64,000 nucleotides of DNA from positions 186,001-250,000 of the forward strand of contig NZ_AJXT01000004.1 in assembly GCF_000264295.1 (NCBI RefSeq), written 5' to 3'. Source of the DNA: Rhodanobacter spathiphylli B39. Its GTDB lineage: Bacteria; Pseudomonadota; Gammaproteobacteria; Xanthomonadales; Rhodanobacteraceae. The position numbers and the translations under genes are program-made. The notes beneath the pieces were generated by a model. The model was not told the origin of the DNA. It was given only the letters and a program-made list of their open reading frames with translations, and did not search any database. Positions 38,042 through 46,570 of this stretch are shown piece by piece. Within the stretch, counting starts at the first letter, position 1. Each line of letters begins with the position of its first letter.

Positions 38042-39342
38042 CTCAGCCGTTGTGGCAAAAATCCGGCGTCCGGATCGACGCGAAGATCATGAAGTTCCTC
38101 GCCGGCGACGACGTGTTGCTCGATCGCGAGTTCTTCCCGCACGACATCACCGCCAGCAAGGCGCACGTGGAAGGCTTGGCCAATATCGGCGTGGTCAGCG
38201 CCGACGAGGCCGCGGCCTTGAGGCGCGAGCTGGATGCGCTGGCGGTGGATTTCGCCAGTGGCGCGTTCGTGCTGGACGAGCGTTTCGAGGACGGCCACTC
38301 GGCGATCGAGGCACGCCTCACCGAGCGCCTGGGCGACGCCGGTCGCCGCGTGCATACCGGCCGCAGCCGCAACGACCAGATCCTGGTCGCCACGCGGCTG
38401 TGGCTGAAGGACAAGCTGGCCGCGCTGGAAGCGCATTGCCGCGCGATCGCCGAAGTCTGCCTCGATCGTGCCGCGCAGCCGGCCGTGCCGCTGCCGGGTT
38501 ACACCCACCTGCAGCGCGCGGTGGTGTCCTCCACGGCGATGTGGTTTGCTGGCTTCGCCGAAGGCTTCATCGACAATGCCCTGCGTGCGCGGCAGACGCT
38601 GGGGCTGATCGACGCCAACCCGCTCGGCACTGCAGCCGGTTACGGCGTGAACCTGAGGCTCGACCGCGAGCACACCACGCAGGCGCTGGGATTCGCCCGC
38701 ATGCAGGTCAGCCCGATCTACGCCCAGCTGTCGCGGGGCAAGTTCGAGATGGCGGTGCTGGAGGCGATCGGCGGCGCGCTGCTCGACCTGCGCCGGCTGG
38801 CCTGGGACCTGTCGCTGTTCACCACCGCCGAGTTTGACTTCGTCAAGCTGCCGTCCGAGTACACCACCGGCAGCTCGATCATGCCGAACAAGCGCAACCC
38901 CGACGTGATCGAGCTGCTGCGCGCCAGCTACGCCAGCGTGGCCGCCGCGCGCACCGAGATCGAGCAACTGCTGTCGCTGCCCTCCGGCTACCAGCGCGAC
39001 CTGCAGTTCTCCAAGGGTTCGATCTTCCACGGCGTGCGCCACGGCCTGATGGCGCTGGAACTGGTGCCTGACTTGCTGGCGCGATTCGCCTGGAACGAAG
39101 CGGCCATGCGCGCGGCGATCGAACCGGCGATGTACGCCACCGACGTGGCGATCGAGCAGGCCGCCGCCGGCGTGCCGTTCCGCGACGCGTATCGCGCCGC
39201 GGCGGAGTCGGCTGTATCAGCCGGCGAAGGACGTACACCGGAAAGCAGCCTGGCGCAGCGCGTGTCACCTGGTGCGGCCGCCGATCTTCGGCTGGACGAA
39301 CTGGCCGCGCGACTCGCCGCGATTGCGCGCGTGGCAGACTGA
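38038..39342 (+). CDS. argH: argininosuccinate lyase
   Basis: A 434-residue fumarase/aspartase-superfamily lyase giving arginine and fumarate. The superfamily signature [13 protein letters not shown] and [10 protein letters not shown] are intact. It completes arginine synthesis from argF', argG, argE', argB and argC within 8.3 kb. Length is slightly shorter than the E. coli enzyme (457). Confidence 0.96.
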
Positions 39343-39357
39343 GGCGACACTCGATCC

Positions 39358-40497
39358 ATGTCACGTCAGCACCCATCCAACAACTTCGACGCGGTGCGGT
39401 TGGTGGCTGCATCCACGGTGCTCTGTGCGCATCAGGCCGCATTGAGCGGGCGTCCGGAACCTCAGCCGTTTGGACTGCTGACGCTGGGCACCATGGGCGT
39501 CCTCGTGTTTTTCGCGGTCAGTGGCTACCTGGTGGCGCAAAGCTGGGACCGGGACCCGCATGTCCTGCGTTTCGCCGCCAAGCGTTTCCTGAGGGTATGG
39601 CCGGGGTTGGCCGTGGTCACGGTCGTCGCGGCACTGGTGCTGGGACCTTTGGTCACGCAGACCCCTCTGGGTGACTATTTTCGCTCACCGGTCACCTGGG
39701 ACTATTTTTCCCAGCTGTATTTTGGCATTCGCCTGTTCTTGCCTGGAGTATTCGAGCACGCATTGTTTCCGGGGGTGAATGGCTCGCTGTGGACCATTCC
39801 GATCGAAGTGCGCTGGTACGGCATTCTCATGCTGGCCGGACTGTGCGGTCTGCTGCGCCCCCGTTTTCGCTACCTGCTGCTGTTGCTGATCATCGGATAT
39901 GCGGCTTACATCTTCTTGGTCTTCGACGTCCAGCACAATCCCCAGGCACGGTTCCTTCGGCCGGATTTTGGCTGCGAGTACGGCAGTTACTTCTGCTACG
40001 GCGTGCTGCTCTACCACTTCCGCGACATTTGGCGCAAACGCGGCCTGTGGATGACTGGCGCGCTCGTGGTGGCTGCCGCCGGAGCGGTGGCGCTGGACCA
40101 CGGCTATACCGCGCTGTTCCTGCTTTTGCCCTGGCTGGTCATCCGCCTTGGCACATTTTCCACCCCGGTGATACGCCGTTTCGGCCGTTTTGGAGACTTC
40201 TCCTACGGCATCTACATCTACGCGTACATGCTGCAGCAGCTGACCTTGTCGCTGATGGGCATCCATCACCCGTACTGGTTGGGTCTGCTGGTGTCGGCCG
40301 TCTGTGTCATGGTTTGCGCGGTGCTTTCATGGCACTTCGTCGAACGGCCGGCACTGGATCTCAAGCGCTATCTGCCCGGTGCGCTGCGCCCGGCAGGTGA
40401 AGAGACCAAGCCGGATGCAACGCTATCGTTGCAGGGCATCCCGGGTACAGGTGCTTCGGTTATTGCATTGCCTGCCTCCGGCGATCGCGCGCCATGA
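39358..40497 (+). CDS. acyltransferase family 3 membrane protein
   Basis: A 379-residue integral membrane O-acyltransferase of the AT3/OafA type, with about ten hydrophobic helices. The N-terminal FDAVRLVAASTVLCAH (His in helix 1) and the ending LSWHFVERPALDL (family FVERP) are diagnostic. Such enzymes acetylate surface polysaccharides. One 60-base sample I counted is about 52% GC, below its neighbours, and it sits between argH and proB, overlapping proB by 4 bases. It may be a later insertion into the arginine/proline operon. Confidence 0.85.
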   Translation: MSRQHPSNNFDAVRLVAASTVLCAHQAALSGRPEPQPFGLLTLGTMGVLVFFAVSGYLVAQSWDRDPHVLRFAAKRFLRVWPGLAVVTVVAALVLGPLVTQTPLGDYFRSPVTWDYFSQLYFGIRLFLPGVFEHALFPGVNGSLWTIPIEVRWYGILMLAGLCGLLRPRFRYLLLLLIIGYAAYIFLVFDVQHNPQARFLRPDFGCEYGSYFCYGVLLYHFRDIWRKRGLWMTGALVVAAAGAVALDHGYTALFLLLPWLVIRLGTFSTPVIRRFGRFGDFSYGIYIYAYMLQQLTLSLMGIHHPYWLGLLVSAVCVMVCAVLSWHFVERPALDLKRYLPGALRPAGEETKPDATLSLQGIPGTGASVIALPASGDRAP

Positions 40498-41663
40498 AGA
40501 CGTCGGGGGAAATCACCAGTCAGTCTCTGCCGCCATGGCGCCGCGCCGTGCTGAAGGTGGGCAGCAACCTGCTTGCCGCCGATGGTGGCGGCCTCACGCC
40601 GCGCTACGCCGAAGCGCTGGCGGGTTTCATCGCGGCCAGCCATGCCGATGGCCGTGAAGTGGTGCTGGTGTCTTCCGGTGCGGTGGCGGCGGGACGGGCG
40701 TTGTTGCGGCAGCATGCGAGCGACAGTGGCGGGTTGGTCGCGCGGCAGGCGCTGGCGGCGCTGGGGCAGGCGCCGATGATCGCGCTGTGGCAGTCGTTGT
40801 CCGCGCGGCCGGTGGCGCAGGTGCTGCTGACCCACGACGACCTGCGCAACCGCCGTCGTTACCTCAACGCACGCGCCACGCTGCGCGAGCTGCTGCAGCT
40901 TGGCGTGCTGCCAGTGATCAACGAGAACGATACCGTGTCGGTGGACGAGCTGAAGCTTGGCGACAACGACAACCTCGCCGCGATCGTGGCGGCGCTGGTC
41001 GACGCCGACCTGTTGCTGATCGCCTCCGACGTCGATGCGCTGTACAGCGCCGACCCGCGCCGCGACCCGGCCGCCACGCCGATCACGCATGTGGCCGCGC
41101 TGACGCCGCAGATCCTGGCGATGGCCGGCGACAGCGGCAGCGTGGCCGGCACCGGCGGCATGCGCACGAAACTGGAAGCCGCGACCAAGGCTGCGGCCGC
41201 TGGCATTGCCACCGTGCTGTTCAGCGGTCGCGAGGCGGCCACCGTGCAGGCGCTGCGCGACGGCCAGTTGCGCGGCACCCTGATCGCCGCGTCGTCGAGC
41301 CGGATGCAGGCACGCAAATACTGGTTGCGCCATGCCCCGGCGGCCAGCGGACGGGTTCGCGTCGACGCGGGCGCGGCGCGCGCACTGGCCGGCGGTCGCG
41401 TCTCGCTGTTGCCCGGCGGCGTGCTGGACGCGCAGGGCGAGTTCCATCGCGGCGACCTGGTCGAGATCGCCGATGCCGACGGCCGCGCGATCGCACGCGG
41501 CATCAGCCAGTACGGCGCCGCCGAGGTGCGTCGACTGGCCGGCCGGCACAGCCGCGAGATCGACGGGGTGCTCGGCTACAGCTACGGCGACGAAGTGGTG
41601 CATCGCGACGACCTCATCACCATGGACAGCCCGGTCGCGCCGGGCCAGGAGATCAGCGCATGA
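40494..41663 (+). CDS. proB: glutamate 5-kinase
   Basis: A 389-residue kinase for the first step of proline synthesis, with an amino-acid kinase domain (1-260; [42 protein letters not shown]) and a C-terminal PUA domain (about 285-385; [16 protein letters not shown]). It overlaps the acyltransferase upstream and proA downstream by 4 bases each. Confidence 0.96.
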   Translation: MKTSGEITSQSLPPWRRAVLKVGSNLLAADGGGLTPRYAEALAGFIAASHADGREVVLVSSGAVAAGRALLRQHASDSGGLVARQALAALGQAPMIALWQSLSARPVAQVLLTHDDLRNRRRYLNARATLRELLQLGVLPVINENDTVSVDELKLGDNDNLAAIVAALVDADLLLIASDVDALYSADPRRDPAATPITHVAALTPQILAMAGDSGSVAGTGGMRTKLEAATKAAAAGIATVLFSGREAATVQALRDGQLRGTLIAASSSRMQARKYWLRHAPAASGRVRVDAGAARALAGGRVSLLPGGVLDAQGEFHRGDLVEIADADGRAIARGISQYGAAEVRRLAGRHSREIDGVLGYSYGDEVVHRDDLITMDSPVAPGQEISA

Positions 41664-42922
41664 GCACGATCAGGGAGCAGGCGCTGGCCTGTCGCGATGC
41701 CGCCCAGGTCGTCGCCGCGCTGGACAGCGACGCGAAGCGGGCCCTGCTGCGCGACATGGCAGGCGCACTGGAAGCACGTTCGGCCGACGTGCTGCGGGCC
41801 AATGCGCGCGACATGCAGGCGGCCGCCGACAAGGGCGTGCAGGGTGCGATGCTCGACCGCCTGCGGCTGGACGAGGCGCGGGTGGCCGGCATCGCCAACG
41901 CATTGCGCGAGGTGGCCGAGCTGCCCGATCCGGTCGGCGTGACGACCCGCCGCGAGACGCGGCCGAACGGCCTGTCGATCGAGCGCGTGCGCATCCCCCT
42001 CGGCGTGATCGCGATGATCTACGAGGCGCGCCCCAACGTCACCGCCGACGCCGCTGCGCTGTGCCTGATGGCGGGCAACGCGGTGATCCTGCGCGGTGGT
42101 TCCGAGGCGATCCATTCCAACACCGCGATCGCCGCCGCGTTGAAGTCCGCCCTGGAAGCGCACGGCGTGCCTGCTGCCGCGCTGACCCTGGTCGAGGACC
42201 TGCGCCGCGAGACGATGGTGGAATTGCTGCAGCTGGTCGACGTCGTCGACCTCGCGATCCCGCGCGGCGGCGAAGGCCTGATCCGCTTCGTGGCCGAGCA
42301 CGCGCGCGTGCCGGTGATCAAGCACTACAAGGGCGTCTGCCATCTGTACGTGGATCGCGCCGCCGATCCCGAGCTCGCCTTGAACCTGCTGATCGACGGC
42401 AAGACCTCACGTCCCGGCGTGTGCAATGCGCTGGAAACCCTGCTGGTTCATCGTGCTGTCGCCGCCAGCCTCCTGCCGCGCGCGGCGCAGGCCTTGCGCC
42501 AACGTGGCGTCGAACTGCGCGGCGACGAAGCCAGTCGCGCCCTGGTACCCGACATCCAGCCCGCGACCGACGACGACTACGCCGCCGAATTCCTGGACCT
42601 GATCCTGGCGGTGCGCGTGGTCGACGATCTCGATGCAGCGATCGCCCACATCCGCCGTTACGGTTCGGACCACACCGAAGTCATCGCCACCGCCGACGAA
42701 GCGGCTGCTTTACGTTTCGTGCAGGCGATTCGTTCCGCCGTGGTGATGGTCAACGCCTCCTCGCGTTTCAGCGATGGTGGCGAGCTGGGCCTCGGCGCCG
42801 AGATCGGCATTTCCACCACTCGCCTGCACGCCTATGGCCCGATGGGCGCCGAGGCGCTCACGGTGGAGCGCTTCGTGGTGCGCGGGGAAGGGCAGGTGAG
42901 GCATCCGCAGAGCCGGATCTGA
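41660..42922 (+). CDS. proA: gamma-glutamyl phosphate reductase
   Basis: A 420-residue ALDH-superfamily reductase producing glutamate-5-semialdehyde for proline. Family blocks are [28 protein letters not shown] and the catalytic cysteine in [16 protein letters not shown], with [20 protein letters not shown] near the end. ATG 41660 overlaps the proB stop. Last gene of the block; convergent with the next gene 10 bases away. Confidence 0.96.
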   Translation: MSTIREQALACRDAAQVVAALDSDAKRALLRDMAGALEARSADVLRANARDMQAAADKGVQGAMLDRLRLDEARVAGIANALREVAELPDPVGVTTRRETRPNGLSIERVRIPLGVIAMIYEARPNVTADAAALCLMAGNAVILRGGSEAIHSNTAIAAALKSALEAHGVPAAALTLVEDLRRETMVELLQLVDVVDLAIPRGGEGLIRFVAEHARVPVIKHYKGVCHLYVDRAADPELALNLLIDGKTSRPGVCNALETLLVHRAVAASLLPRAAQALRQRGVELRGDEASRALVPDIQPATDDDYAAEFLDLILAVRVVDDLDAAIAHIRRYGSDHTEVIATADEAAALRFVQAIRSAVVMVNASSRFSDGGELGLGAEIGISTTRLHAYGPMGAEALTVERFVVRGEGQVRHPQSRI

Positions 42923-42932
42923 ACGGGGGCGC

Positions 42933-43433
42933 TCAGCCTTCCAGATGTCCCTGCTTGCCCAGATCGCCGGGTTCGTCGTCGAGCATGCCGCGCGCGAGGT
43001 CGAAGGCCCGTGCGATGAAATTGCCTTCCGCTTCCCAGTAGTTCGCATCGCGCACCCGCACGCGCAGGACCATCAGGTTCGGATCGTCTCTCCCTTCCGG
43101 GAAGAAGACCTTCTGCACCGGTGACCACAATTCGCCGATGGTGTCCTCGTCGCGATCCATGCGCGCCCGCCCCCGCACCGAAACGTAGCGCGCTTCGCCC
43201 GGATGCGCATACGCGAGGTTCACTTCCGCGTCGTCGGTAAGTTCCTCGACCTTGTGGCTGTTGGCGGCGGTGAAGAAGATGATCTCGCCGTTGGCATCGA
43301 TCTTCAGCGTCTGCAGCGGACGGCTGACCAGCGAGCCGTCCGCTGCATGCGTGGTCATCATCGCCACCTCGATGTCATCGATCATCTCGCCCAGCTTGTA
43401 CAGGTCGCTGTCACGCGGTGCTTCGTTCTTCAT
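42933..43433 (-). CDS. pyridoxamine-5'-phosphate-oxidase-like general stress protein
   Basis: A 166-residue FMN-binding split-barrel protein of the general stress protein 26 type (VAMMTTHAADGSLVSRPLQT, IIFFTAANSHKVEEL, VSVRGRARMDRD, EGNFIARAFDLARG). It probably binds a flavin or F420-like cofactor; substrate is unknown. It is not PdxH. Lies 106 bases downstream of kynU on the same strand, convergent with proA. Confidence 0.85.
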   Translation of the reverse strand: MKNEAPRDSDLYKLGEMIDDIEVAMMTTHAADGSLVSRPLQTLKIDANGEIIFFTAANSHKVEELTDDAEVNLAYAHPGEARYVSVRGRARMDRDEDTIGELWSPVQKVFFPEGRDDPNLMVLRVRVRDANYWEAEGNFIARAFDLARGMLDDEPGDLGKQGHLEG

Positions 43434-43539
43434 GAGGTTTCCTGCCGGTTGAAAACCGCATCATCAACGGGCAGGGCTCAATATCCGATGAAATCGACGT
43501 GCAGCCGGTGGCAACTGGGTGATGCGCCGCGAGTCGGAG

Positions 43540-44835
43540 TCAGCCGGTTCGATGCCACTGGCCGACCGCCTCCGCAAACGCCAGGCAATCCGCGAACCGG
43601 TTGTACAGCGGCGCGGGAGAGATGCGGATGACGTCGGGTTCGCGCCAGTCGCCGATGATGCCGTTGGCCATCAGGTGTTCGAACAGGGCGCGGCCCTGTT
43701 CGCGGCCGGCGATGACGCGGATGGAGAGCTGGGCGCCGCGGCGGTCGGGTTCGGCGGGAGTCACCACTTGCAGCACGTCGGCGAGCCGGGTCTGTACCAG
43801 CCACTCGAGGTAGCCGGTGAGCTGCAGGGATTTTTCGCGCAGTGCCGCGATGCCGGCGCGGCGGAAAATTTCCAGCGATACGCGCAGCGGGGCCAACGCG
43901 AGGATCGGCGGGTTGGAGAGCTGCCAGCCGTCGGCGCCGATGGTGGGCTGGAACTCGGGGCCCATCTGGAAACGGGTGGTCTTGTCGTGGCCCCACCAGC
44001 CGGCGAAGCGCGGCAGCACGGCGGTGGCGTGGCGTTCGTGCACGAAGGCGCCGCCGACGGCGCCGGGGCCGCTGTTGAGGTATTTGTAGCTGCACCAGAT
44101 CGCGAAGTCGGCGCCGCTGTCGTGCAATTGCAGCGGCAGATTGCCGACGGCGTGGGCGAGGTCGAAGCCGACGGTGCAGCCGTGGCGGTGGCCGAGTTCA
44201 GTGATGGCCTTGAGGTCGAACGCCTGGCCGGTGCGGTACTGCACGCCGGGCAGCATCACCAGCGCGATGCGCGAGCCGTGTTCGGCCAGTGCGCGTTCGA
44301 TCGCGGCGAGCGAGGTGGTGCCGTTGGCTTCGTCCGGCTGCAGCTCGATCAGCGCGGTGGCCGGATCGAAGCCGTGGAAACGGATCTGCGACTCCACCGC
44401 GTAACGGTCGGTGGGAAACGCGCCGCCCTCGATCAGGATCGCCGGACGCTCGGCAGTGGGGCGGTAGAAGCTGACCATCATCAGGTGCAGGTTCACGCCC
44501 AGGGTGTTCATCGCCACCACTTCGACGGGTAGCGCGCCGACCACGGCGGCGAGGTCGTCGCGCACGAACTCGTGGTAGTCCATCCACGGCAGGCGGCCCT
44601 TGAAGTGGCCTTCGACGCCCAGCTCGCCCCAGTAGTCCAGTTCCGCGTTGACTGCTTCGCGCACCGCGCGTGGCTGCAGGCCCAGCGAGTTGCCGCAGAA
44701 GTACACGCTGTCTGACGGCCGGCTGTCGCGACCTTCGTGCGGCGGGATCAGGAATTCGTCGCGGAACGCGCGCAACGGATCGGCGGCGTCGCGGGCATTG
44801 GCCCAGTCGTGGGTGGCTTCGAACGTGACGGACAT
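43540..44835 (-). CDS. kynU: kynureninase
   Basis: A 431-residue PLP-dependent hydrolase cleaving kynurenine or 3-hydroxykynurenine to (hydroxy)anthranilate and alanine. The PLP lysine is Lys251 in CSYKYLNSGPG; FCGNSLGLQPRAV and VGFDLAHAVGNLPL are family blocks. It shares strand and order with ACMSD (45470-46504), which acts two steps later. Tryptophan dioxygenase, kynurenine monooxygenase and hydroxyanthranilate dioxygenase are not in the window. Confidence 0.96.
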   Translation of the reverse strand: MSVTFEATHDWANARDAADPLRAFRDEFLIPPHEGRDSRPSDSVYFCGNSLGLQPRAVREAVNAELDYWGELGVEGHFKGRLPWMDYHEFVRDDLAAVVGALPVEVVAMNTLGVNLHLMMVSFYRPTAERPAILIEGGAFPTDRYAVESQIRFHGFDPATALIELQPDEANGTTSLAAIERALAEHGSRIALVMLPGVQYRTGQAFDLKAITELGHRHGCTVGFDLAHAVGNLPLQLHDSGADFAIWCSYKYLNSGPGAVGGAFVHERHATAVLPRFAGWWGHDKTTRFQMGPEFQPTIGADGWQLSNPPILALAPLRVSLEIFRRAGIAALREKSLQLTGYLEWLVQTRLADVLQVVTPAEPDRRGAQLSIRVIAGREQGRALFEHLMANGIIGDWREPDVIRISPAPLYNRFADCLAFAEAVGQWHRTG

Positions 44836-44870
44836 CGGGATTTCTCTTGGAGTCGGAGCCTCCGGCTGCT

Positions 44871-44943
44871 TTCAGGGGAGGTCGGGTGAGGCGAGGAGCC
44901 AGAGCGACCCCACCCCAACCCTCCCCTGCGTTGCAGGGGAGGG
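44871..44943. repeat. CCCCACCCCA/GCAGGGGAGG repeat, copy 2
   Basis: The kynU upstream gap holds AGAGCGACCCCACCCCAACC, then CTCCCCTGC, followed by GCAGGGGAGGG, with a diverged left half (AGGGGAGGTCGGGTGAGG). The core matches copies at 36.9 kb (inverted) and 61.7 kb. Confidence 0.8.
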
Positions 44944-44954
44944 AGCGGTACGAG

Positions 44955-45473
44955 TTACTTCAATTGCGCGGCGAGCGCGGCGCAGCCCTTGTCGAACTCG
45001 GCTTTCCAGGCGGCACCGGCCTGGGTTTCGCTGGGGCGCATGCAGCGCAGCTGGATGGCGTGGCCGTTCTTGAACCAGTAGTGCTCGGTGTAGCTGAAGG
45101 CGGTGCCGTTTTCCTGCGCGGTGTAGATGTTGCTGTTGGGGCCGGGCGGCGTGTCGGCGACCTTGTAGCCGGGCAGCGCCATCGCCTTGGCGGTGGCTTC
45201 GCTGCGGTACTGGTTGAAGCTGTTGACGTCGGCGACCTGCTTCACCGTGACGGTGACGCGGGCGAGGCTGTTCCTGCCGGTGGGCGAGGGGTCGGGCACC
45301 TGGAACACGTGGGCTTCGGGGTCGCCCTGGGTTTCCATGATGCCCAGCCAGCTGTCGGGCGTGCTGAAGGTGACGGTGCCGTCGGCCATGCTGACGTCGG
45401 TGGCGTGCACGCCCGTGGCGAGCAGGGTGGCTGCGAACGCGATGGCGAGGGTGGTGCTGCGCAAGAGGTTCAT
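44955..45473 (-). CDS. exported protein of unknown function
   Basis: A 172-residue protein with a clear Sec signal peptide (MNLLRSTTLAIAFAATLLAT, cleavage after VHA near residue 24). The mature part has no recognised motif; two cysteines (CMRPSE and KGCAALA) near the C terminus could form a disulfide. Its start overlaps the ACMSD stop by 4 bases, so the two are translated together, which hints at a link to the kynurenine genes that cannot be specified. Confidence 0.7.
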   Translation of the reverse strand: MNLLRSTTLAIAFAATLLATGVHATDVSMADGTVTFSTPDSWLGIMETQGDPEAHVFQVPDPSPTGRNSLARVTVTVKQVADVNSFNQYRSEATAKAMALPGYKVADTPPGPNSNIYTAQENGTAFSYTEHYWFKNGHAIQLRCMRPSETQAGAAWKAEFDKGCAALAAQLK

Positions 45474-46504
45474 GCGGATGCCTTCGAAAGGGAATCGGGA
45501 GCGAAGCGATGGAGAGGCAGGCCCAGCCATTCCAGCGCGGTGCCGTGGAACAGCCGCGCGCGGTCGGTGTCGTCCAGGCCCAGCGCCTCGATGCCGCTGC
45601 CGGGTTCCTGCTCCCCCAGCGGGAAAGGATAGTCGGTGCCCAGCATTACCTGGTGGACACCGGTCACATCCAGCAGGTAGCGCAGCGCCTGGTCGTCATG
45701 CACGCAGGAGTCGAAATAGAAGCGCTTGAGGTATTCGCGGGGGTTGCGCGGGTTGTCGGTGGCGACCAGGTCCGGGCGCATCTTGAAGCCGTGCTCGATG
45801 CGGCCGATGGTCGAGGGGAAACTGCCGCCGCCGTGGGCCAGCATCACGCGCAGTTTGGGCAGGCGTTCCAGCACGCCGCCGAAGGCCAGGCAGCAGGCGG
45901 CGCGCGATTGCTCGGCCGGCATGCCGACCAGCCACGGCATCCAGTATTTCGGCATGCTGGCCATGCCCATCATGTCCCACGGGTGCACCAGGATCGCCGC
46001 GCCGAGGTCGGCGGCGGCCTCGAAGAAGGGAAACAGCTCGGGCGCGTCCAGGTTCCAGTCGCCACAGTGCGAGCCGATCTGCACGCCCTGCAGGCCCAGC
46101 TCGTCGATGCAGCGCTCCAGCTCGCGGATGGCCAGGTCCGGCGCCTGCAGCGGCACCGTGCCGATGCCGGCGTAATGGCGCGGGTAGTCGCGGCACAACC
46201 CGGCCATGTGGTTGTTCAGATGGCGATGCAGTTCCAGTGCCTGGTGGCCCGGTGCCCAGTACGAAAACAGCACCGGCACGGTGGAGATCACCTGCACGTC
46301 GACGCCGAAGCGGGCGTAGTCGTCGATGCGCGTCTGCGGATCGAACGCCGAATCCCACACTTCGCGGAAGAAGCGGCTGTCCTTGTAGATGCGGTGTCGC
46401 CCGTCGGTATGGGTCATCACCGGAAAGCGGTCGTCGCCGTACTTGGCGGCCAGGTTCGGCCAGTCGCGGGGCAGGATGTGCGCGTGGGTATCGATCTTGA
46501 GCAT
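45470..46504 (-). CDS. 2-amino-3-carboxymuconate-6-semialdehyde decarboxylase (ACMSD)
   Basis: A 344-residue amidohydrolase-superfamily decarboxylase. The zinc ligands are His7 and His9 (DTHAHI), His174 (LVHPWD), with His224 (LAHGGGSF) and Asp291 (LGTDYPFPLGE) completing the site. It converts ACMS to 2-aminomuconate semialdehyde and CO2, diverting the pathway from NAD synthesis to full degradation. Its product is the substrate of the AMSDH at 1.5-3.0 kb, so the catabolic route is split between two loci of this window. Confidence 0.93.
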   Translation of the reverse strand: MLKIDTHAHILPRDWPNLAAKYGDDRFPVMTHTDGRHRIYKDSRFFREVWDSAFDPQTRIDDYARFGVDVQVISTVPVLFSYWAPGHQALELHRHLNNHMAGLCRDYPRHYAGIGTVPLQAPDLAIRELERCIDELGLQGVQIGSHCGDWNLDAPELFPFFEAAADLGAAILVHPWDMMGMASMPKYWMPWLVGMPAEQSRAACCLAFGGVLERLPKLRVMLAHGGGSFPSTIGRIEHGFKMRPDLVATDNPRNPREYLKRFYFDSCVHDDQALRYLLDVTGVHQVMLGTDYPFPLGEQEPGSGIEALGLDDTDRARLFHGTALEWLGLPLHRFAPDSLSKASA

Positions 46505-46570
46505 CCGCGCAGTGTAAAACCTCCGCGCCGCGGCGTCGCGCCGCAGTGCGGAGGCGTGCGGCGGGATGGT

